From contig JADJWQ010000003.1 in the NCBI GenBank assembly GCA_016716265.1, positions 248,001 through 312,000 of the forward strand: DNA of 64,000 nucleotides. The letters are read 5' to 3'. This document shows, in pieces, positions 23,376-32,813 of this stretch. How positions within the stretch are numbered: position 1 is the stretch's first letter; each line of letters starts with the position of its first letter. Position numbers and translations under genes: made by a program. This DNA comes from Planctomycetota bacterium (GTDB taxonomy: Bacteria > Planctomycetota > UBA1135 > UBA2386). A model generated the notes under the pieces. That model saw only the letters and a program-made list of their open reading frames with translations. It did no database searches and had not been told where the DNA came from.

Positions 23376-24568
23376 TGGGCAGCCTCCGTCGCGGCGACGG
23401 ACGTGCGCCGGCGGAAGAACCGCGACGCCTTCAATTGCAGCTCGGCGAGGAAGCCGAGCAGGAACACGTTGAACGCGAACACGGCGGCGACCGCGGCACC
23501 CGACATCAGCACGATGTCGTAATCACTCTCGAACGTGATGCCGCCCTCGACCGGCTTGACGAAGCCCATCGCGAGAAGCAGCAGGAAGGCGACGAACAGC
23601 GGAACGGCGAGGATGCCGAACCAGCGGATCGGGTGCGCCGCGAACTGGATGAGCATCTTGATGACCACGAGGTCGAGCACCACCCGGAAGATGCGGCCGA
23701 GCCCGTACTTCGACCGCCCGTAGCGCCGCGGGTGATGGCGCACCGCGATCTCCGACACGCGCGCGCCGAGCCCGGCGCCGAGCGCAGCGATGAAGCGGTG
23801 CATGTCGGAGTACAGCGTCAGGCTACGCACGACCCACGCGCGGTACGCCTTCAGCGAGCAGCCGGTGTCGTGGATCGGCACCCCGGTCGTCCAGCGGATC
23901 AGCAGATTCGCGAGCATCGACGGCAGCAGCCGTGTCGCGAACGCGTCCTTCCGGTGCCGCCGCCAGCCGCAGACGATGTCGTAGCCGCGCTCCAGCTCGG
24001 CGACGACGCGCGGGATGTCGGCGGGGTCGTTCTGCAGGTCGCCGTCCATCGTGACGACGATGCCGCCGCGCGCGTGGTCGAAGCCGGCGGCCATCGCCGG
24101 CGTCTGACCGCAGTTGCGCCGGAACAGAATCACCCGCAGGTGCGGGTCGGCCGCGGCGAGGTCGCGCAGCACCTGGCGCGTGCCGTCGGTGCTGCCGTCG
24201 TCGACCAGCAGCAGCTCGTAGCTGCGGCCCACCGCCCGCAGCGCGTGGGAGAGCGCCGAGTGCAGCGAGCGGACGTTCTGCACCTCGTTGTAGAGCGGGA
24301 TGACGACGCTGACATCGATCTTCGGCCCGCCCCGGTCCGCGCGCTCGGCGCGCCGGGTCCCGAGCAGTTCCGTAGCGACGCCGAGCGGTCGACGGCTCGA
24401 CGGTACGGAGGCCGGTGGCGGCCCGCCGGGGTCGCGATCTGGCGCTGCGTTGCGGTTGGTGTCCAAGTTCGCCGACGACGATACCCGCGGCACGCGCGGG
24501 AAACCCTGCGGCCGAGTGCGCGATCGCCACATCCGCGTCACCGCATCCCCGGTTCCGCCGGTCGGCAA
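23372..24568 (-). CDS. Polyprenyl-phosphate glycosyltransferase, GT2 (DPM1/ArnC-like)
   Basis: Up to 398 residues. The GT2 core (about 85-310) has VSVVIPLYNEVQNV, VDDGSTDGT, FRRNCGQTPAMAAGFDHA and MDGDLQNDP, so both nucleotide- and metal-binding aspartates are intact. Two C-terminal membrane spans follow (WFGILAVPLFVAFLLLLAMG and a second near 350-372). Family members move a sugar from a nucleotide to undecaprenyl-phosphate at the inner membrane. The first about 80 residues are Arg/Pro-rich and low in conservation; the annotated start is a TTG at 24568, but a GTG nearby, an ATG at 24532 or a later start is possible. First gene of a two-gene unit with the GT2-FemAB fusion, divergent from the kinase-like gene. 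Confidence 0.88.
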   Translation of the reverse strand: MPTGGTGDAVTRMWRSRTRPQGFPRVPRVSSSANLDTNRNAAPDRDPGGPPPASVPSSRRPLGVATELLGTRRAERADRGGPKIDVSVVIPLYNEVQNVRSLHSALSHALRAVGRSYELLLVDDGSTDGTRQVLRDLAAADPHLRVILFRRNCGQTPAMAAGFDHARGGIVVTMDGDLQNDPADIPRVVAELERGYDIVCGWRRHRKDAFATRLLPSMLANLLIRWTTGVPIHDTGCSLKAYRAWVVRSLTLYSDMHRFIAALGAGLGARVSEIAVRHHPRRYGRSKYGLGRIFRVVLDLVVIKMLIQFAAHPIRWFGILAVPLFVAFLLLLAMGFVKPVEGGITFESDYDIVLMSGAAVAAVFAFNVFLLGFLAELQLKASRFFRRRTSVAATEAAQ

Positions 24569-24694
24569 GCTCGCGCCCGGGTTTCCTTATCGAACTCCGC
24601 CCGCTGGTTCTTGCCAGCATCGTTCTTCGGTTCCGACTCGATACTCCCCTCCCTTATGTTCTGCCTCCCGGTCGGGCCGGGGTTAGTCTCCGAC

Positions 24695-25756
24695 ATGACT
24701 GTCTCCCTCCGCATCGCCGTGGTCGACCGCGAGAGCAGCGGTCTGGCCGCACGGCTGCGGCAGGTGCCGGGGCCGCTCCAGATCGAGCGGTTCCAGGACG
24801 TCATCGAGGACGCGCCGAAGATCCAGGCGCACCGTCCCGACGTGCTGTTCGTCGTGCTCCCCGTCGACGTCGAGCCCGAGTTCGTCGGCGGGCTGCGCGT
24901 GCTGGTGCGCATGCTCGAGGACCCGCGCACCGTCCTGATCGCGCCGCAGCAGCGCGAGGTCCTCGCCGACCAGCTCGCCGTGCAGCTCGGCGCACGGGTG
25001 CTGACGAGCCCGGTCGACCGGGCCGACCTGATCGACGCCCTGGCGCTGTCGGAGCCCCCCGAGGTCCAGCCGGGTCCAGCCAGCTTCCTGGCGCTGGCGC
25101 GCGGCATCTCCGACGAGATCAACAACCCGCTGCTGTTCGCGGCCGGGCACCTGCAACTGCTCGAGTCGATGTGCGATCCGGCCCGCGACATCGACAAGCT
25201 CGACCAGCTCGCGGCGGTGCGCCGCGGTCTCGACCGCATCGGCGCGACGATGGCGAAGATCCGGTTGATGAGCCGGGCCCGCTCGCTGCAGCCGCCGCTG
25301 CCGACCGCACCGGCGGGCGAGCTGGTCGGCCGGGCGATCACCGAGCTGCCGCGCGGCGCGCGCGAGCTCCTCGGCGGGCGGCTGCCGTTCGCGGTGCCGG
25401 ACGTCCGGCTGCCCTGCGACGCCCCATTGCTGATCGCGGCGCTCGGCCATCTGTTGGAAGTCGCGGCGGAGCTCGGCCGCATCGCCCAGGACGTCACCAT
25501 GCAGGCGATCTCGACGCGGGACACGCTCCGCCTGTCGGTCACGCTGAGCGGCCTCGACTGCGAGGACTGGCAGCTGCCGCGCGCGTTCGAGCCGTACTAC
25601 CTGCGCAGCGCGCTGCGCGGCACCGCGCACGGGCTCAACCTGTTCCTCGTGCAGACGGTCGTCCACGCGCACGGCGGCCGCGCGCTGGCCCGCCGCGACG
25701 CCGAGCGCTCGATCACGTTCGAGCTGGTGCTGCCGCTCGACGGCTCCGCGGCTTGA
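24695..25756 (+). CDS. Degenerate receiver plus histidine-kinase-like protein
   Basis: 353 residues, soluble. Residues 1-120 have a receiver fold (RIAVVDRESSG), but the phospho-acceptor Asp position is Val54 (PDVLFVVLPVD) and the conserved Lys is Ser105 (VLTSPVD). Residues about 130-200 follow a HisKA helix (ARGISDEINNPLLFAAGHLQLLE), where the phospho-acceptor His is Asp140. The C-terminal ATPase-like part keeps a weak F-box/G2 pattern (FEPYYLRSALRGTAHGLNLFLVQ, then HAHGG), but the N-box asparagines are replaced (LGHLLEVAAELG). Kinase activity is therefore unlikely. It lies 103 bp upstream of an NtrC-type regulator, where exosortase loci normally encode the sensor kinase. Likely a binding partner or sequestration factor for that regulator; this is inference. 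Confidence 0.8.
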   Translation: MTVSLRIAVVDRESSGLAARLRQVPGPLQIERFQDVIEDAPKIQAHRPDVLFVVLPVDVEPEFVGGLRVLVRMLEDPRTVLIAPQQREVLADQLAVQLGARVLTSPVDRADLIDALALSEPPEVQPGPASFLALARGISDEINNPLLFAAGHLQLLESMCDPARDIDKLDQLAAVRRGLDRIGATMAKIRLMSRARSLQPPLPTAPAGELVGRAITELPRGARELLGGRLPFAVPDVRLPCDAPLLIAALGHLLEVAAELGRIAQDVTMQAISTRDTLRLSVTLSGLDCEDWQLPRAFEPYYLRSALRGTAHGLNLFLVQTVVHAHGGRALARRDAERSITFELVLPLDGSAA

Positions 25757-25859
25757 CCGGGCCGACCCGAGCCGGCTGCCACGATCCACCGCCGGGCTCA
25801 ACCGCCGGGCCGCCGCGCGTCGATCTCCGATCGAGGGGCCGGCGCGCCGCCCCCGCGCC

Positions 25860-27239
25860 ATGGCCGAGATCCTGATCGCCGATGCGGACCCCGCGACCGC
25901 GGCCGCCCTCCGCGCCGCGGTCGAGTCCGAGCGCAAGCTCGCGGTGCGCACCGCGACCGACGGTCGGGCGCTGCTCGCCGGACTCGGTGACGGCGACCCG
26001 CAGGTCGTGCTGGTCGACGCAGGGCTGCCCGGGCTCGACGGCCGCGAGCCCATCGCTCTGCTGCGCCGCGAGGCTCCCGACGCACAGATCGTGCTGATGG
26101 CGGCGTTCGGCACGGTCGCCGACGCGGTCGCCGCGATGCGGGCGGGCGCCAGCGACTTCCTGTCGAAGCCGTGCACCGGCGAGCAGCTCCGGCTGTGCGC
26201 GCAGCGCGCGCTCGACCGCGCCGCGCTCCTGCACGAGAACCGCAGCCTGCGGCGCGCCCTGGACGACCGCTACCGGCCACCGGGCTTCGTCAGCACGGAC
26301 GCCCGGCTCGACCGGGTGTTCAAGACGATCCACGCCGTCGCAACCGCGCGCACGACCGTGCTGCTGACCGGTGAGTCCGGCACCGGCAAGACGCTGCTCG
26401 CCCGCGCGCTGCACCGCGCCTCGGACCGCGCCACCGGCCCGTTCGTCGAGGTCAACTGCGGCGCGCTGCCCGAGAACCTGCTGGAGTCGGAGCTGTTCGG
26501 CCACGTGCGCGGGGCGTTCACCGGCGCCGTGAAGGACCGCGCCGGCAAGTTCGAGGAAGCCCACCGCGGCACGATCTTCCTCGACGAGATCGGCACCGCA
26601 TCGCCCGCGCTGCAGGTCAAGCTGCTGCGCGTGCTGCAGGATCGCACGCTCGAGCGGATCGGCAGCTCGGCGACCGTGACGGTCGACGTGCGGGTCGTGC
26701 TCGCCACGAACGTCGACCTCGCCGAGGAGGTGCGCAGCGGCCGCTTCCGCGAGGACCTCTACTACCGGATCCACGTCGTCGCGCTCGAGATCCCACCGCT
26801 GCGCCAGCGGCCCGACGACGTGCCGCTGCTGGCGGAGCACTTCCTGGAGCGCTTCCGCGTCGAGCTCGGCAAGCCGGTGATCGGCTTCTCCAGGGACGCG
26901 ATGCAGCGCTTGCGCGAGGCACCGTGGCCGGGCAACGTGCGGCAGCTCGAGAACGTCGTCGAGCGCGCCGTCGTCCTCTGCGAGGGCCCGCGGATCGAGG
27001 TCGCCGACCTGCCCGCCGACCTCGCCGGGGCGCCGTTCGGCGGGCCCGTCGGACCCGAGTCGCTGGTGCGCGACGATGCGCACCTGCGCCCGCTGCGCGA
27101 AGCGCTCGAGGAGCCGGAGCGCCTGCTGCTCGAGCGGGCGCTCCGCCACTTCGGCGGCTGCCGCAGCGCCGCGGCCCGGTCGCTGGGCATCAACCGGAGC
27201 ACGCTGTTCAACAAGATGCGCAGGTTCGGCCTCAGCTGA
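25860..27239 (+). CDS. NtrC-family sigma-54 response regulator of the exopolysaccharide locus
   Basis: 459 residues. Receiver domain 1-115 with intact acidic pair, phospho-acceptor Asp53 (VVLVDAGLPGLDG) and Lys104 (LSKP). AAA+ domain about 145-380: Walker A GESGTGKT (172-179), the sigma-54 contact loop GAFTGA (219-224), Walker B FLDE (241-244), and the WPGNVRQLENVVERA stretch. A Fis-type helix-turn-helix ends the protein (RSAAARSLGINRSTLFNKM). It needs RpoN to activate promoters. Its position beside exosortase genes matches the PrsR-type regulator of such loci. It retains all phosphorylation residues, although the neighbouring kinase-like protein has lost them, so a kinase elsewhere may drive it. 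Targets could not be found by eye; no clear GG-N10-GC site was seen. Confidence 0.93.
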   Translation: MAEILIADADPATAAALRAAVESERKLAVRTATDGRALLAGLGDGDPQVVLVDAGLPGLDGREPIALLRREAPDAQIVLMAAFGTVADAVAAMRAGASDFLSKPCTGEQLRLCAQRALDRAALLHENRSLRRALDDRYRPPGFVSTDARLDRVFKTIHAVATARTTVLLTGESGTGKTLLARALHRASDRATGPFVEVNCGALPENLLESELFGHVRGAFTGAVKDRAGKFEEAHRGTIFLDEIGTASPALQVKLLRVLQDRTLERIGSSATVTVDVRVVLATNVDLAEEVRSGRFREDLYYRIHVVALEIPPLRQRPDDVPLLAEHFLERFRVELGKPVIGFSRDAMQRLREAPWPGNVRQLENVVERAVVLCEGPRIEVADLPADLAGAPFGGPVGPESLVRDDAHLRPLREALEEPERLLLERALRHFGGCRSAAARSLGINRSTLFNKMRRFGLS

Positions 27240-27310
27240 CCCCGCACGGCACGGCCGCGGACCGCTCGCCACGGAACCAGCACGCCGGCAAGGCTAGAAT
27301 CCCCGAGCTC

Positions 27311-30300
27311 ATGTTCCGTCGCACTGTCTTCGTCTTCTTCGTGACCGCGTTCGCCGTGCTGCTCGGAACGCTGGTCTACGCCATGCTCGGGCTGTCCGGG
27401 CCGGAGACGAAGTTCGACAACGCGCGCGACGCCTTCGCGGACGCCCGCTACTCCGACGCCATCCGGCTGCTCGACTACGCGGAGTCGGCGGTCGGCCGGC
27501 AGTCGAATCCCGAGCTGGCGGCGAACATCCTCGACCTCCGCTACCGCGCCTACCTCGCGATCGGCAACCTGCCGCCGGCGATCCGCGACCTCGAGTCGCT
27601 GCGCACGCTGCGCCCGGACGACCTCTCGCTGACGCGCGAGCAGGTGCGTGCGACGATCCTGGCCGGCGAGCCGGAGGGTGCCCTGCGGCTCGCGGAGTCC
27701 GCGCTCAAGACCGCGCCGAGCGACCCCGAGCTGCTCGAGCTGGCCGGCGAGGCGTGTCAGGCGGACTACCGCGAGCGGATCACGCGGCTGGTCGCCGACC
27801 TGCGGATCCTCCTCGATCACGCCTCGGCGAAGCAGGCCTTCACCGCGCTGCGGCGCTGGCTCTACGGCGCGCCCGGCGACGACTCCGCCGAGCGCGCGAT
27901 CCAGACGTTCCGGGACGTCCTGAAGGAGGTCAGCCCCGAGAACTGGGCCGCGGGCACCTTCGAGCCGCGCCTCGCCGACACGCGGGCGCGCGTGCAGCGC
28001 GCGCAGTCGTACTTCCGGCGCGCGCTCGAGGTCGACGGCACGCCGGTGGCCGCCTACGTCGGGCTCGCCTACGCGCTGTCGGAAGCCGAGCGCAACGACG
28101 ACCGCAGCTGGCTCGGGGAGCTGTACCTGCACCGCTTCGACCATGTCTACGGCACGCTCGCCGCAGCGGACCTCGCCGAGCTCCACCTGCGCGCCGGCCG
28201 CCCGCGCGCGGCGCTCGACGTGCTCGACCGCTTCCTGCCGCCCGGCACCTGGCAGGCACGCCTGGACGAGGGCCGCCTCGACAGCTCGATCCGCCAGCTG
28301 CTGCTGCCGGTCGCGCGCGCGCTGCAGGCGCTCGGCGACACCCGCCGCCTGCTCGCGCTGGGCGAGCAGGCCGAGGCGATGGAAGCGGATCCGCGGCTCG
28401 ACCTGAAGCCGGAGATCGACTGGATCCGCGCGGTCTGCGCACGCGCGAGCAAGCGGCCCGGCGACGCGATGCGGGCGCTCGCCGACTACTCGCGGGCGCT
28501 CGCGAGCCAGCCACAGCAGTCCGACCGCGTGGTCGCCGAGCGCGTCGCGGTGATGAACGAGCGCATCGCGATCGCGCAGGCGCTGAACTGGACGCCCGAG
28601 TTCTTCGAGTTCGCGTTCCGCGAGCTGGAGCGCCTCGACCCGAACGATCCGATGCCGGTCGTCGAGCGCTCGCGGCTCAAGATCCAGGGCAACGACCCCG
28701 AAGGTGCGCTGATCGAGCTGCGCTACGCGCGCAAGATCGCCGAGCACGACGAGCAGGTGCTGAAGATCCGCGCACTCGCGCGCGACGCGTCGCTGGCGCG
28801 CTCCGGCCGCGGCACCGAGCAGCAGCTGAAGCGCTGCCTGGAGCTCGGCTTCGACGTGCCGCCGGACGCGCCCGAGGAGCTGCTGTTGCCGCTCGCCGAG
28901 CGCGCGCTCGACAAGGGCCATCTGCAGATCGCGCTGGCCTGCAGCCGGCGCGCGACCGAGATCTTCGGCTGGGCACGCTGGCCGCGCTCGCTGCTGGTGC
29001 GCTCGGCGTTCGCGGCCGACCGCCCCGACCTGGCGCTGCAGGCGGCGGAGGCCTGGGTCGGCTACCACCCGCTCGACCTCGAGGGGCTGCGCGCGGTGCG
29101 CGAGGCGCGCGAGCGGCTCGGCCTGCCGATCGACGACCTCGCGCACGACCTGATCCTCGCCGGCGAGCGCGACGGCGAGATCGCCTCCAGCCTGCTGCGG
29201 CGGGCGATGGCGCGCAACGACCTCGCGTCCGCACGCCACCTCGCGCGCTCGATCGCCGAGAACCACGCCGACGACGCGCCCGCGCTGCTGCTGGTCGCCG
29301 AGGTCCACGAGCGGATCGGCGAGCTCGACGAGGCCCGCCAACTGTACGAGCAGGTCGCCGCGCTGACGCTGAACCGCGACGCCGACACGTTCCGCAGGGC
29401 CTTCAACCACTTCCTGCTCACCAACGCGGCGCTCGACGCCGACCCCGGCTACCTGCAGCTCCTCCTCGAGCGCTGCCTGGACCTGAACCGGGGTGACACG
29501 GACGCGCTGGTGGAACTCGCCGAGCGCCTCGACGCACTCGGCCGGCCCGACCAGGCCTACCTCGTGATCGCCCCGGTGCTGACCGAGCCGATGCACGCCG
29601 CCGGCCGGACCGGCAGACACTTCCTGCTCGGCGGTCGGCTCGCCCTCCGGCTCGGCGACCTGGAGCGGGCCGAGGAGGACCTGGTCGCCGCGTGCGCGTT
29701 CGAGGACGGCTCCGCCGCACACCGCACCCTGACGCTCCTTTTGCTGTCGCAGGACCGCCGCGACGAGGCCCGCAACGCCTGGTGGCAGAAGGGGGTCGAC
29801 GACCTGACCTCCGCCTGCGTCGCCGCGGCGTTCGGGCGGCGCGACGCTGCGCTGTCCTGGGCGCGCGTGCAGCACGCGCGGGCCGCGTTCGACACACCGG
29901 CACTCGCGCTGCTCGCGATCCTCGCGCCCGACGAGCCGGGCCTGGCACCGCAGTTCGTCGCGCTGGCCAAGAGCCACTCCGACGAGCTGCTCGCGGCATT
30001 GACGTGGCTGTCGGATCCCGACTTCGCGCGGATCGCGCTCCGACAATGCAGCGAGCTCGCCCAGGACTCGCAGGGCAATCCACTGGCGCGCACGCTGCTG
30101 GCGCGCGCCCAGGCCGCGTCGGGACACCCGGACGAGGCGCTGCGCACGCTGGAGCGCGTCATCGCCGACGCACCGCTGATGCTGTCGGCCTACGACGAGG
30201 CGATCCAGATGCTCGACGACGCGGGGATCGACCCGCTCGCCGATACGCCGCTGATCGGCCGCCTCACCCGCCGCGATCTGATCGAGCACGCGGTGGCGAC

Positions 30301-31348
30301 CCCGGAGATGCTGGCGCTCGCCACCCGGCAGCTCGCCGCGCGGCTGATGGTCCGCGTCGGCCAGCAGCCGCAGGTGGTCGAGAGCGTCGCGCAGCTGTGG
30401 ATGTCGCAGCCGGGCCACATCGGCGTCGGGCTCGACCAGGTCGACGTGCTCGCGAGCCTCGGCCGTGTCGATCTCGCCATCGAGCTGTGCGAGGTGCTCG
30501 AGTCACATCTGCAACCCGCCGAGCGCCAGCGCTTCGTGGCGACCTACTTCTCGCTGGTCTCCGCGCGCCTCGCTGCCGGCGATGCCGGCGACCTCGAGAC
30601 GCGCGCGGTCGCGAAGGCGCGGGGGATCCTCGACAACGACGTCCCGTTCGGTGTCGTCGTCAACTTCCTCTACGACCGCAATCTCGCGCGGCAGGGCCGT
30701 CTCGACCCGCGCGCGCAGCCGGAGCGCGCGGACGCGTTGCGCACCCTGCTCAATCGTCACCTCGCCGCCGTGCGCGCCGGCAAGGACGGCTACGACCTGA
30801 TGATCGCGCAGACGCTCGACCGCCTCGCGGCGGTCGACGGCCGCAAGCGCGCGCTCGAGGTCTGCGAATCGCTGCTGCGGTCCGATCCGAGCATGCTGAA
30901 CCTGTGGCTGCTGCGCGGTCGCTGGCTGGCACGCCAGGGCAATACCGAGGAAGCGCTCGAAGGGCTGCGCTGGCTCTACCACTACGCGCCGGGCCACCCG
31001 GCGGTCATCAAGGTCGTGGAGCTGGCGGCGCTGCTCGGCGAGACCGTCGACGAGGACCACGCGATCCTGTACTCGAAGGTCGACCCCACGCTGCTCGACA
31101 CGCCCGACGGGCGGTTGACCCAGGGCCTGCTGGCGCTCCGCCGAGCCGACTACGCCCGCGCGGCGAGCCTGCTGGCCGACGGCGCACCGCGCGAGGACGG
31201 CGCGCACCTCTACTTCCTCGGCCTCGCGCGACTGTGCAGCGGCGATGCCGACGGCGCGCGCACCGCCCTGGTCGCCCTGACGACCGACTACCCGGACAGC
31301 AGCTTCGCGTCCAACGCGGGCCACTTCGCCCGCCAGCTCGAGCACTGA
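27311..31348 (+). CDS. Very large TPR protein with N-terminal membrane anchor
   Basis: 1345 residues from ATG 27311. An N-terminal hydrophobic span (about 5-27, VFVFFVTAFAVLLGTLVYAML) follows FRR, so the protein is probably anchored with its bulk outside the cytoplasm. The rest is almost entirely helical TPR-like repeats (for example FDNARDAFADARYSDAIRLLDYAES; ARTLLARAQAASGHPDEALRTLE). Exosortase polysaccharide loci usually carry a large TPR protein of this kind (PrsT-like), thought to be a scaffold for assembly or export; here that is inferred from position. It follows the sigma-54 regulator by 71 bp on the same strand. Its last 61 bp overlap the convergent deacetylase gene. The long open frames on the opposite strand are GC-driven shadows. 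Confidence 0.85.
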   Translation: MFRRTVFVFFVTAFAVLLGTLVYAMLGLSGPETKFDNARDAFADARYSDAIRLLDYAESAVGRQSNPELAANILDLRYRAYLAIGNLPPAIRDLESLRTLRPDDLSLTREQVRATILAGEPEGALRLAESALKTAPSDPELLELAGEACQADYRERITRLVADLRILLDHASAKQAFTALRRWLYGAPGDDSAERAIQTFRDVLKEVSPENWAAGTFEPRLADTRARVQRAQSYFRRALEVDGTPVAAYVGLAYALSEAERNDDRSWLGELYLHRFDHVYGTLAAADLAELHLRAGRPRAALDVLDRFLPPGTWQARLDEGRLDSSIRQLLLPVARALQALGDTRRLLALGEQAEAMEADPRLDLKPEIDWIRAVCARASKRPGDAMRALADYSRALASQPQQSDRVVAERVAVMNERIAIAQALNWTPEFFEFAFRELERLDPNDPMPVVERSRLKIQGNDPEGALIELRYARKIAEHDEQVLKIRALARDASLARSGRGTEQQLKRCLELGFDVPPDAPEELLLPLAERALDKGHLQIALACSRRATEIFGWARWPRSLLVRSAFAADRPDLALQAAEAWVGYHPLDLEGLRAVREARERLGLPIDDLAHDLILAGERDGEIASSLLRRAMARNDLASARHLARSIAENHADDAPALLLVAEVHERIGELDEARQLYEQVAALTLNRDADTFRRAFNHFLLTNAALDADPGYLQLLLERCLDLNRGDTDALVELAERLDALGRPDQAYLVIAPVLTEPMHAAGRTGRHFLLGGRLALRLGDLERAEEDLVAACAFEDGSAAHRTLTLLLLSQDRRDEARNAWWQKGVDDLTSACVAAAFGRRDAALSWARVQHARAAFDTPALALLAILAPDEPGLAPQFVALAKSHSDELLAALTWLSDPDFARIALRQCSELAQDSQGNPLARTLLARAQAASGHPDEALRTLERVIADAPLMLSAYDEAIQMLDDAGIDPLADTPLIGRLTRRDLIEHAVATPEMLALATRQLAARLMVRVGQQPQVVESVAQLWMSQPGHIGVGLDQVDVLASLGRVDLAIELCEVLESHLQPAERQRFVATYFSLVSARLAAGDAGDLETRAVAKARGILDNDVPFGVVVNFLYDRNLARQGRLDPRAQPERADALRTLLNRHLAAVRAGKDGYDLMIAQTLDRLAAVDGRKRALEVCESLLRSDPSMLNLWLLRGRWLARQGNTEEALEGLRWLYHYAPGHPAVIKVVELAALLGETVDEDHAILYSKVDPTLLDTPDGRLTQGLLALRRADYARAASLLADGAPREDGAHLYFLGLARLCSGDADGARTALVALTTDYPDSSFASNAGHFARQLEH

Positions 31349-32175
31349 TCGAGCGCCTCGCGCATCCCGACGAAGCGGAAGCGCGCGAGCAGCGCATCGA
31401 GCTTCCGCAGCGTGCGACGCAGGTTCACGTAGTGGCGGAACCCCCGCAGGCCGCCGACCGGTCGCCGGGGCTGCTCCGGGTCGACCTCCCACGGATGCAG
31501 GTAGATGCAGCCCGGCCAGCCCTGGGCCTCGGCCTGCCGCAGCCCGCGCACGAACATCCAGGTCGGGAACAGCCGCAGGTAGCCACCGCCGCCGACCGGG
31601 ATGCGCTTCGGGCCGAGCTTCCAGGTCAGCGGCGGGAACTCGTCGAGCTCGCCGGCCGGCGTCTGCATCCGGTACGGCGTCGCCGGCGCACCGGGCACCC
31701 CGTAGTCGGGGTGCGCGACCGGCTGGATCGAGCTGTCGAGCGTGTAGCCCTCCTCGGCCAGGATCCGCGGCGCCCACGGTGTGCGCCGCGTGATCGACCA
31801 GGTGCACGCGCGGAAGGCGGTCGGTGCACGGCCGGTCAGCTCGGTCAGGATGGCCTGGGTGCGGCGCAGGTCGTCGCGGAAGCCGTCCTCGCCGAGGTCG
31901 TGCAGCATGCGGTGGTCGTAGCCGTGCGAGCCGATCTCGTGCCCGGCGGCCGCGGTGTCGCGCACGAGGTCGGGCAGCCGCTCGGCGATCCAACCGAGGA
32001 AGAAGAACGTCGCCCGCGCGCCGCGGCGGTCGAACAGGTCGAGCAGCCGACGCGTCGACGCATCGCAGCGCAGCTCGAGGTGGTCCCAATCGGCGCGGTC
32101 GACGTGACCGGCGAGATTGAGGACCTGGAACCAGTCCTCGACGTCGACCGACAGCGCGTGCGCGCGCCCGCTCAC
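31288..32175 (-). CDS. Polysaccharide deacetylase of the exosortase (DUF3473) type
   Basis: 295 residues. The NodB-like core starts with HALSVDVEDWFQ (metal Asp in the DVEDW motif), then ARATFFFLGW, GHEIGSHGYDHRML (zinc His pair) and FRACTWSIT. The C-terminal DUF3473 part includes HPDYGVPG, RIPVGGGGYLRLFP and YLHPWEVDP, typical of exosortase-associated deacetylases. It likely removes acetyl groups from amino sugars in the exported polymer. It overlaps epsI by 4 bp (ATGA at 32172-32175) and ends inside the 3' end of the TPR gene on the other strand. It is the last gene of the long minus-strand polysaccharide operon. Confidence 0.93.
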   Translation of the reverse strand: MSGRAHALSVDVEDWFQVLNLAGHVDRADWDHLELRCDASTRRLLDLFDRRGARATFFFLGWIAERLPDLVRDTAAAGHEIGSHGYDHRMLHDLGEDGFRDDLRRTQAILTELTGRAPTAFRACTWSITRRTPWAPRILAEEGYTLDSSIQPVAHPDYGVPGAPATPYRMQTPAGELDEFPPLTWKLGPKRIPVGGGGYLRLFPTWMFVRGLRQAEAQGWPGCIYLHPWEVDPEQPRRPVGGLRGFRHYVNLRRTLRKLDALLARFRFVGMREALDQCSSWRAKWPALDAKLLSG

Positions 32176-32813
32176 CGCACCATCTCCCGGATGCGCGGCA
32201 GCATCGCTTCGAAGAACTCGCGGCAGCGCCGTTCGGCGATCGCATCCCCCTCCGGACCGACCCAGGTCTCGACGCGCAGCAGGCAGCCACCGACGCCCTT
32301 GCGCAGCAGCGCGAGCGGTGCGTGGTGGCCGAAGAACTCCCAGTAGTTGCCGGTCACGAGGTCGGGTGGAGCGACGTAGGCGAACAGGCTCAGGTAGCGC
32401 CGGCCGTCCTCGAGCGAGGTCAGCACGAGGCGGCCGATGTCGGCTTCGGCCTGCCGGCCACCGTCGTCGAACCGCACCGTGAGGCGATCGTCACCGACGA
32501 TCTCCATATGCGACCCGCGCAGGCAGGTGTGCGGCGGGTGCACGCTCTTCCAGTTCGCCGCGTGGAACACCGCGACCAGGAACACGACGTCGTCGCCGCG
32601 CTCGTAGCGCCGCTGCACGACGTCGTCGGTGCCGAGCAGCGCGAGCGTCGAGTCCGGCAGCTGGTAGTCCACCATCGCGACGAAGCCGCCCGCGACGCGC
32701 GGCACGCCCGCGGCGCGCCCCCGCGTCTCGACGAACGGGCGCGTCGACGCGAGCAGCAGGAGCAGCGGGCAGACCGTCCACAGGACGACCGCGTGCGGCA
32801 GCAGACGCCTCAC
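32172..32813 (-). CDS. epsI: EpsI-type exosortase-associated protein
   Basis: 213 residues. The start is GTG 32813, which overlaps the exosortase stop as GTGA. A membrane anchor (about 7-25, HAVVLWTVCPLLLLLAST) is followed by the EpsI domain: a conserved HPPHTCLRGSHMEI block (the His-x-x-x-x-Cys signature), VAVFHAANWKSVH before it, and GNYWEFFGHH later. EpsI is fused to exosortase A in many bacteria and separate in others; here it is a separate gene directly after the exosortase. The protein's biochemical role is not established. The adjacent genes are all translationally coupled. Confidence 0.9.
   Translation of the reverse strand: MRRLLPHAVVLWTVCPLLLLLASTRPFVETRGRAAGVPRVAGGFVAMVDYQLPDSTLALLGTDDVVQRRYERGDDVVFLVAVFHAANWKSVHPPHTCLRGSHMEIVGDDRLTVRFDDGGRQAEADIGRLVLTSLEDGRRYLSLFAYVAPPDLVTGNYWEFFGHHAPLALLRKGVGGCLLRVETWVGPEGDAIAERRCREFFEAMLPRIREMVR

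Noticed and set aside
24569..24694. Sigma-54 promoter upstream of the kinase-like gene
   Set aside because: No GG-N10-GC pair with good flanks was found by eye; the TTGCC near 24613 lacks the matching upstream element.
26762..30418. A 1218-codon open frame on the minus strand across the TPR gene
   Set aside because: It is a GC-driven shadow: Arg/Gln/Val/Glu-rich with no recognisable motif, while the plus strand encodes a clear TPR protein with a membrane anchor.
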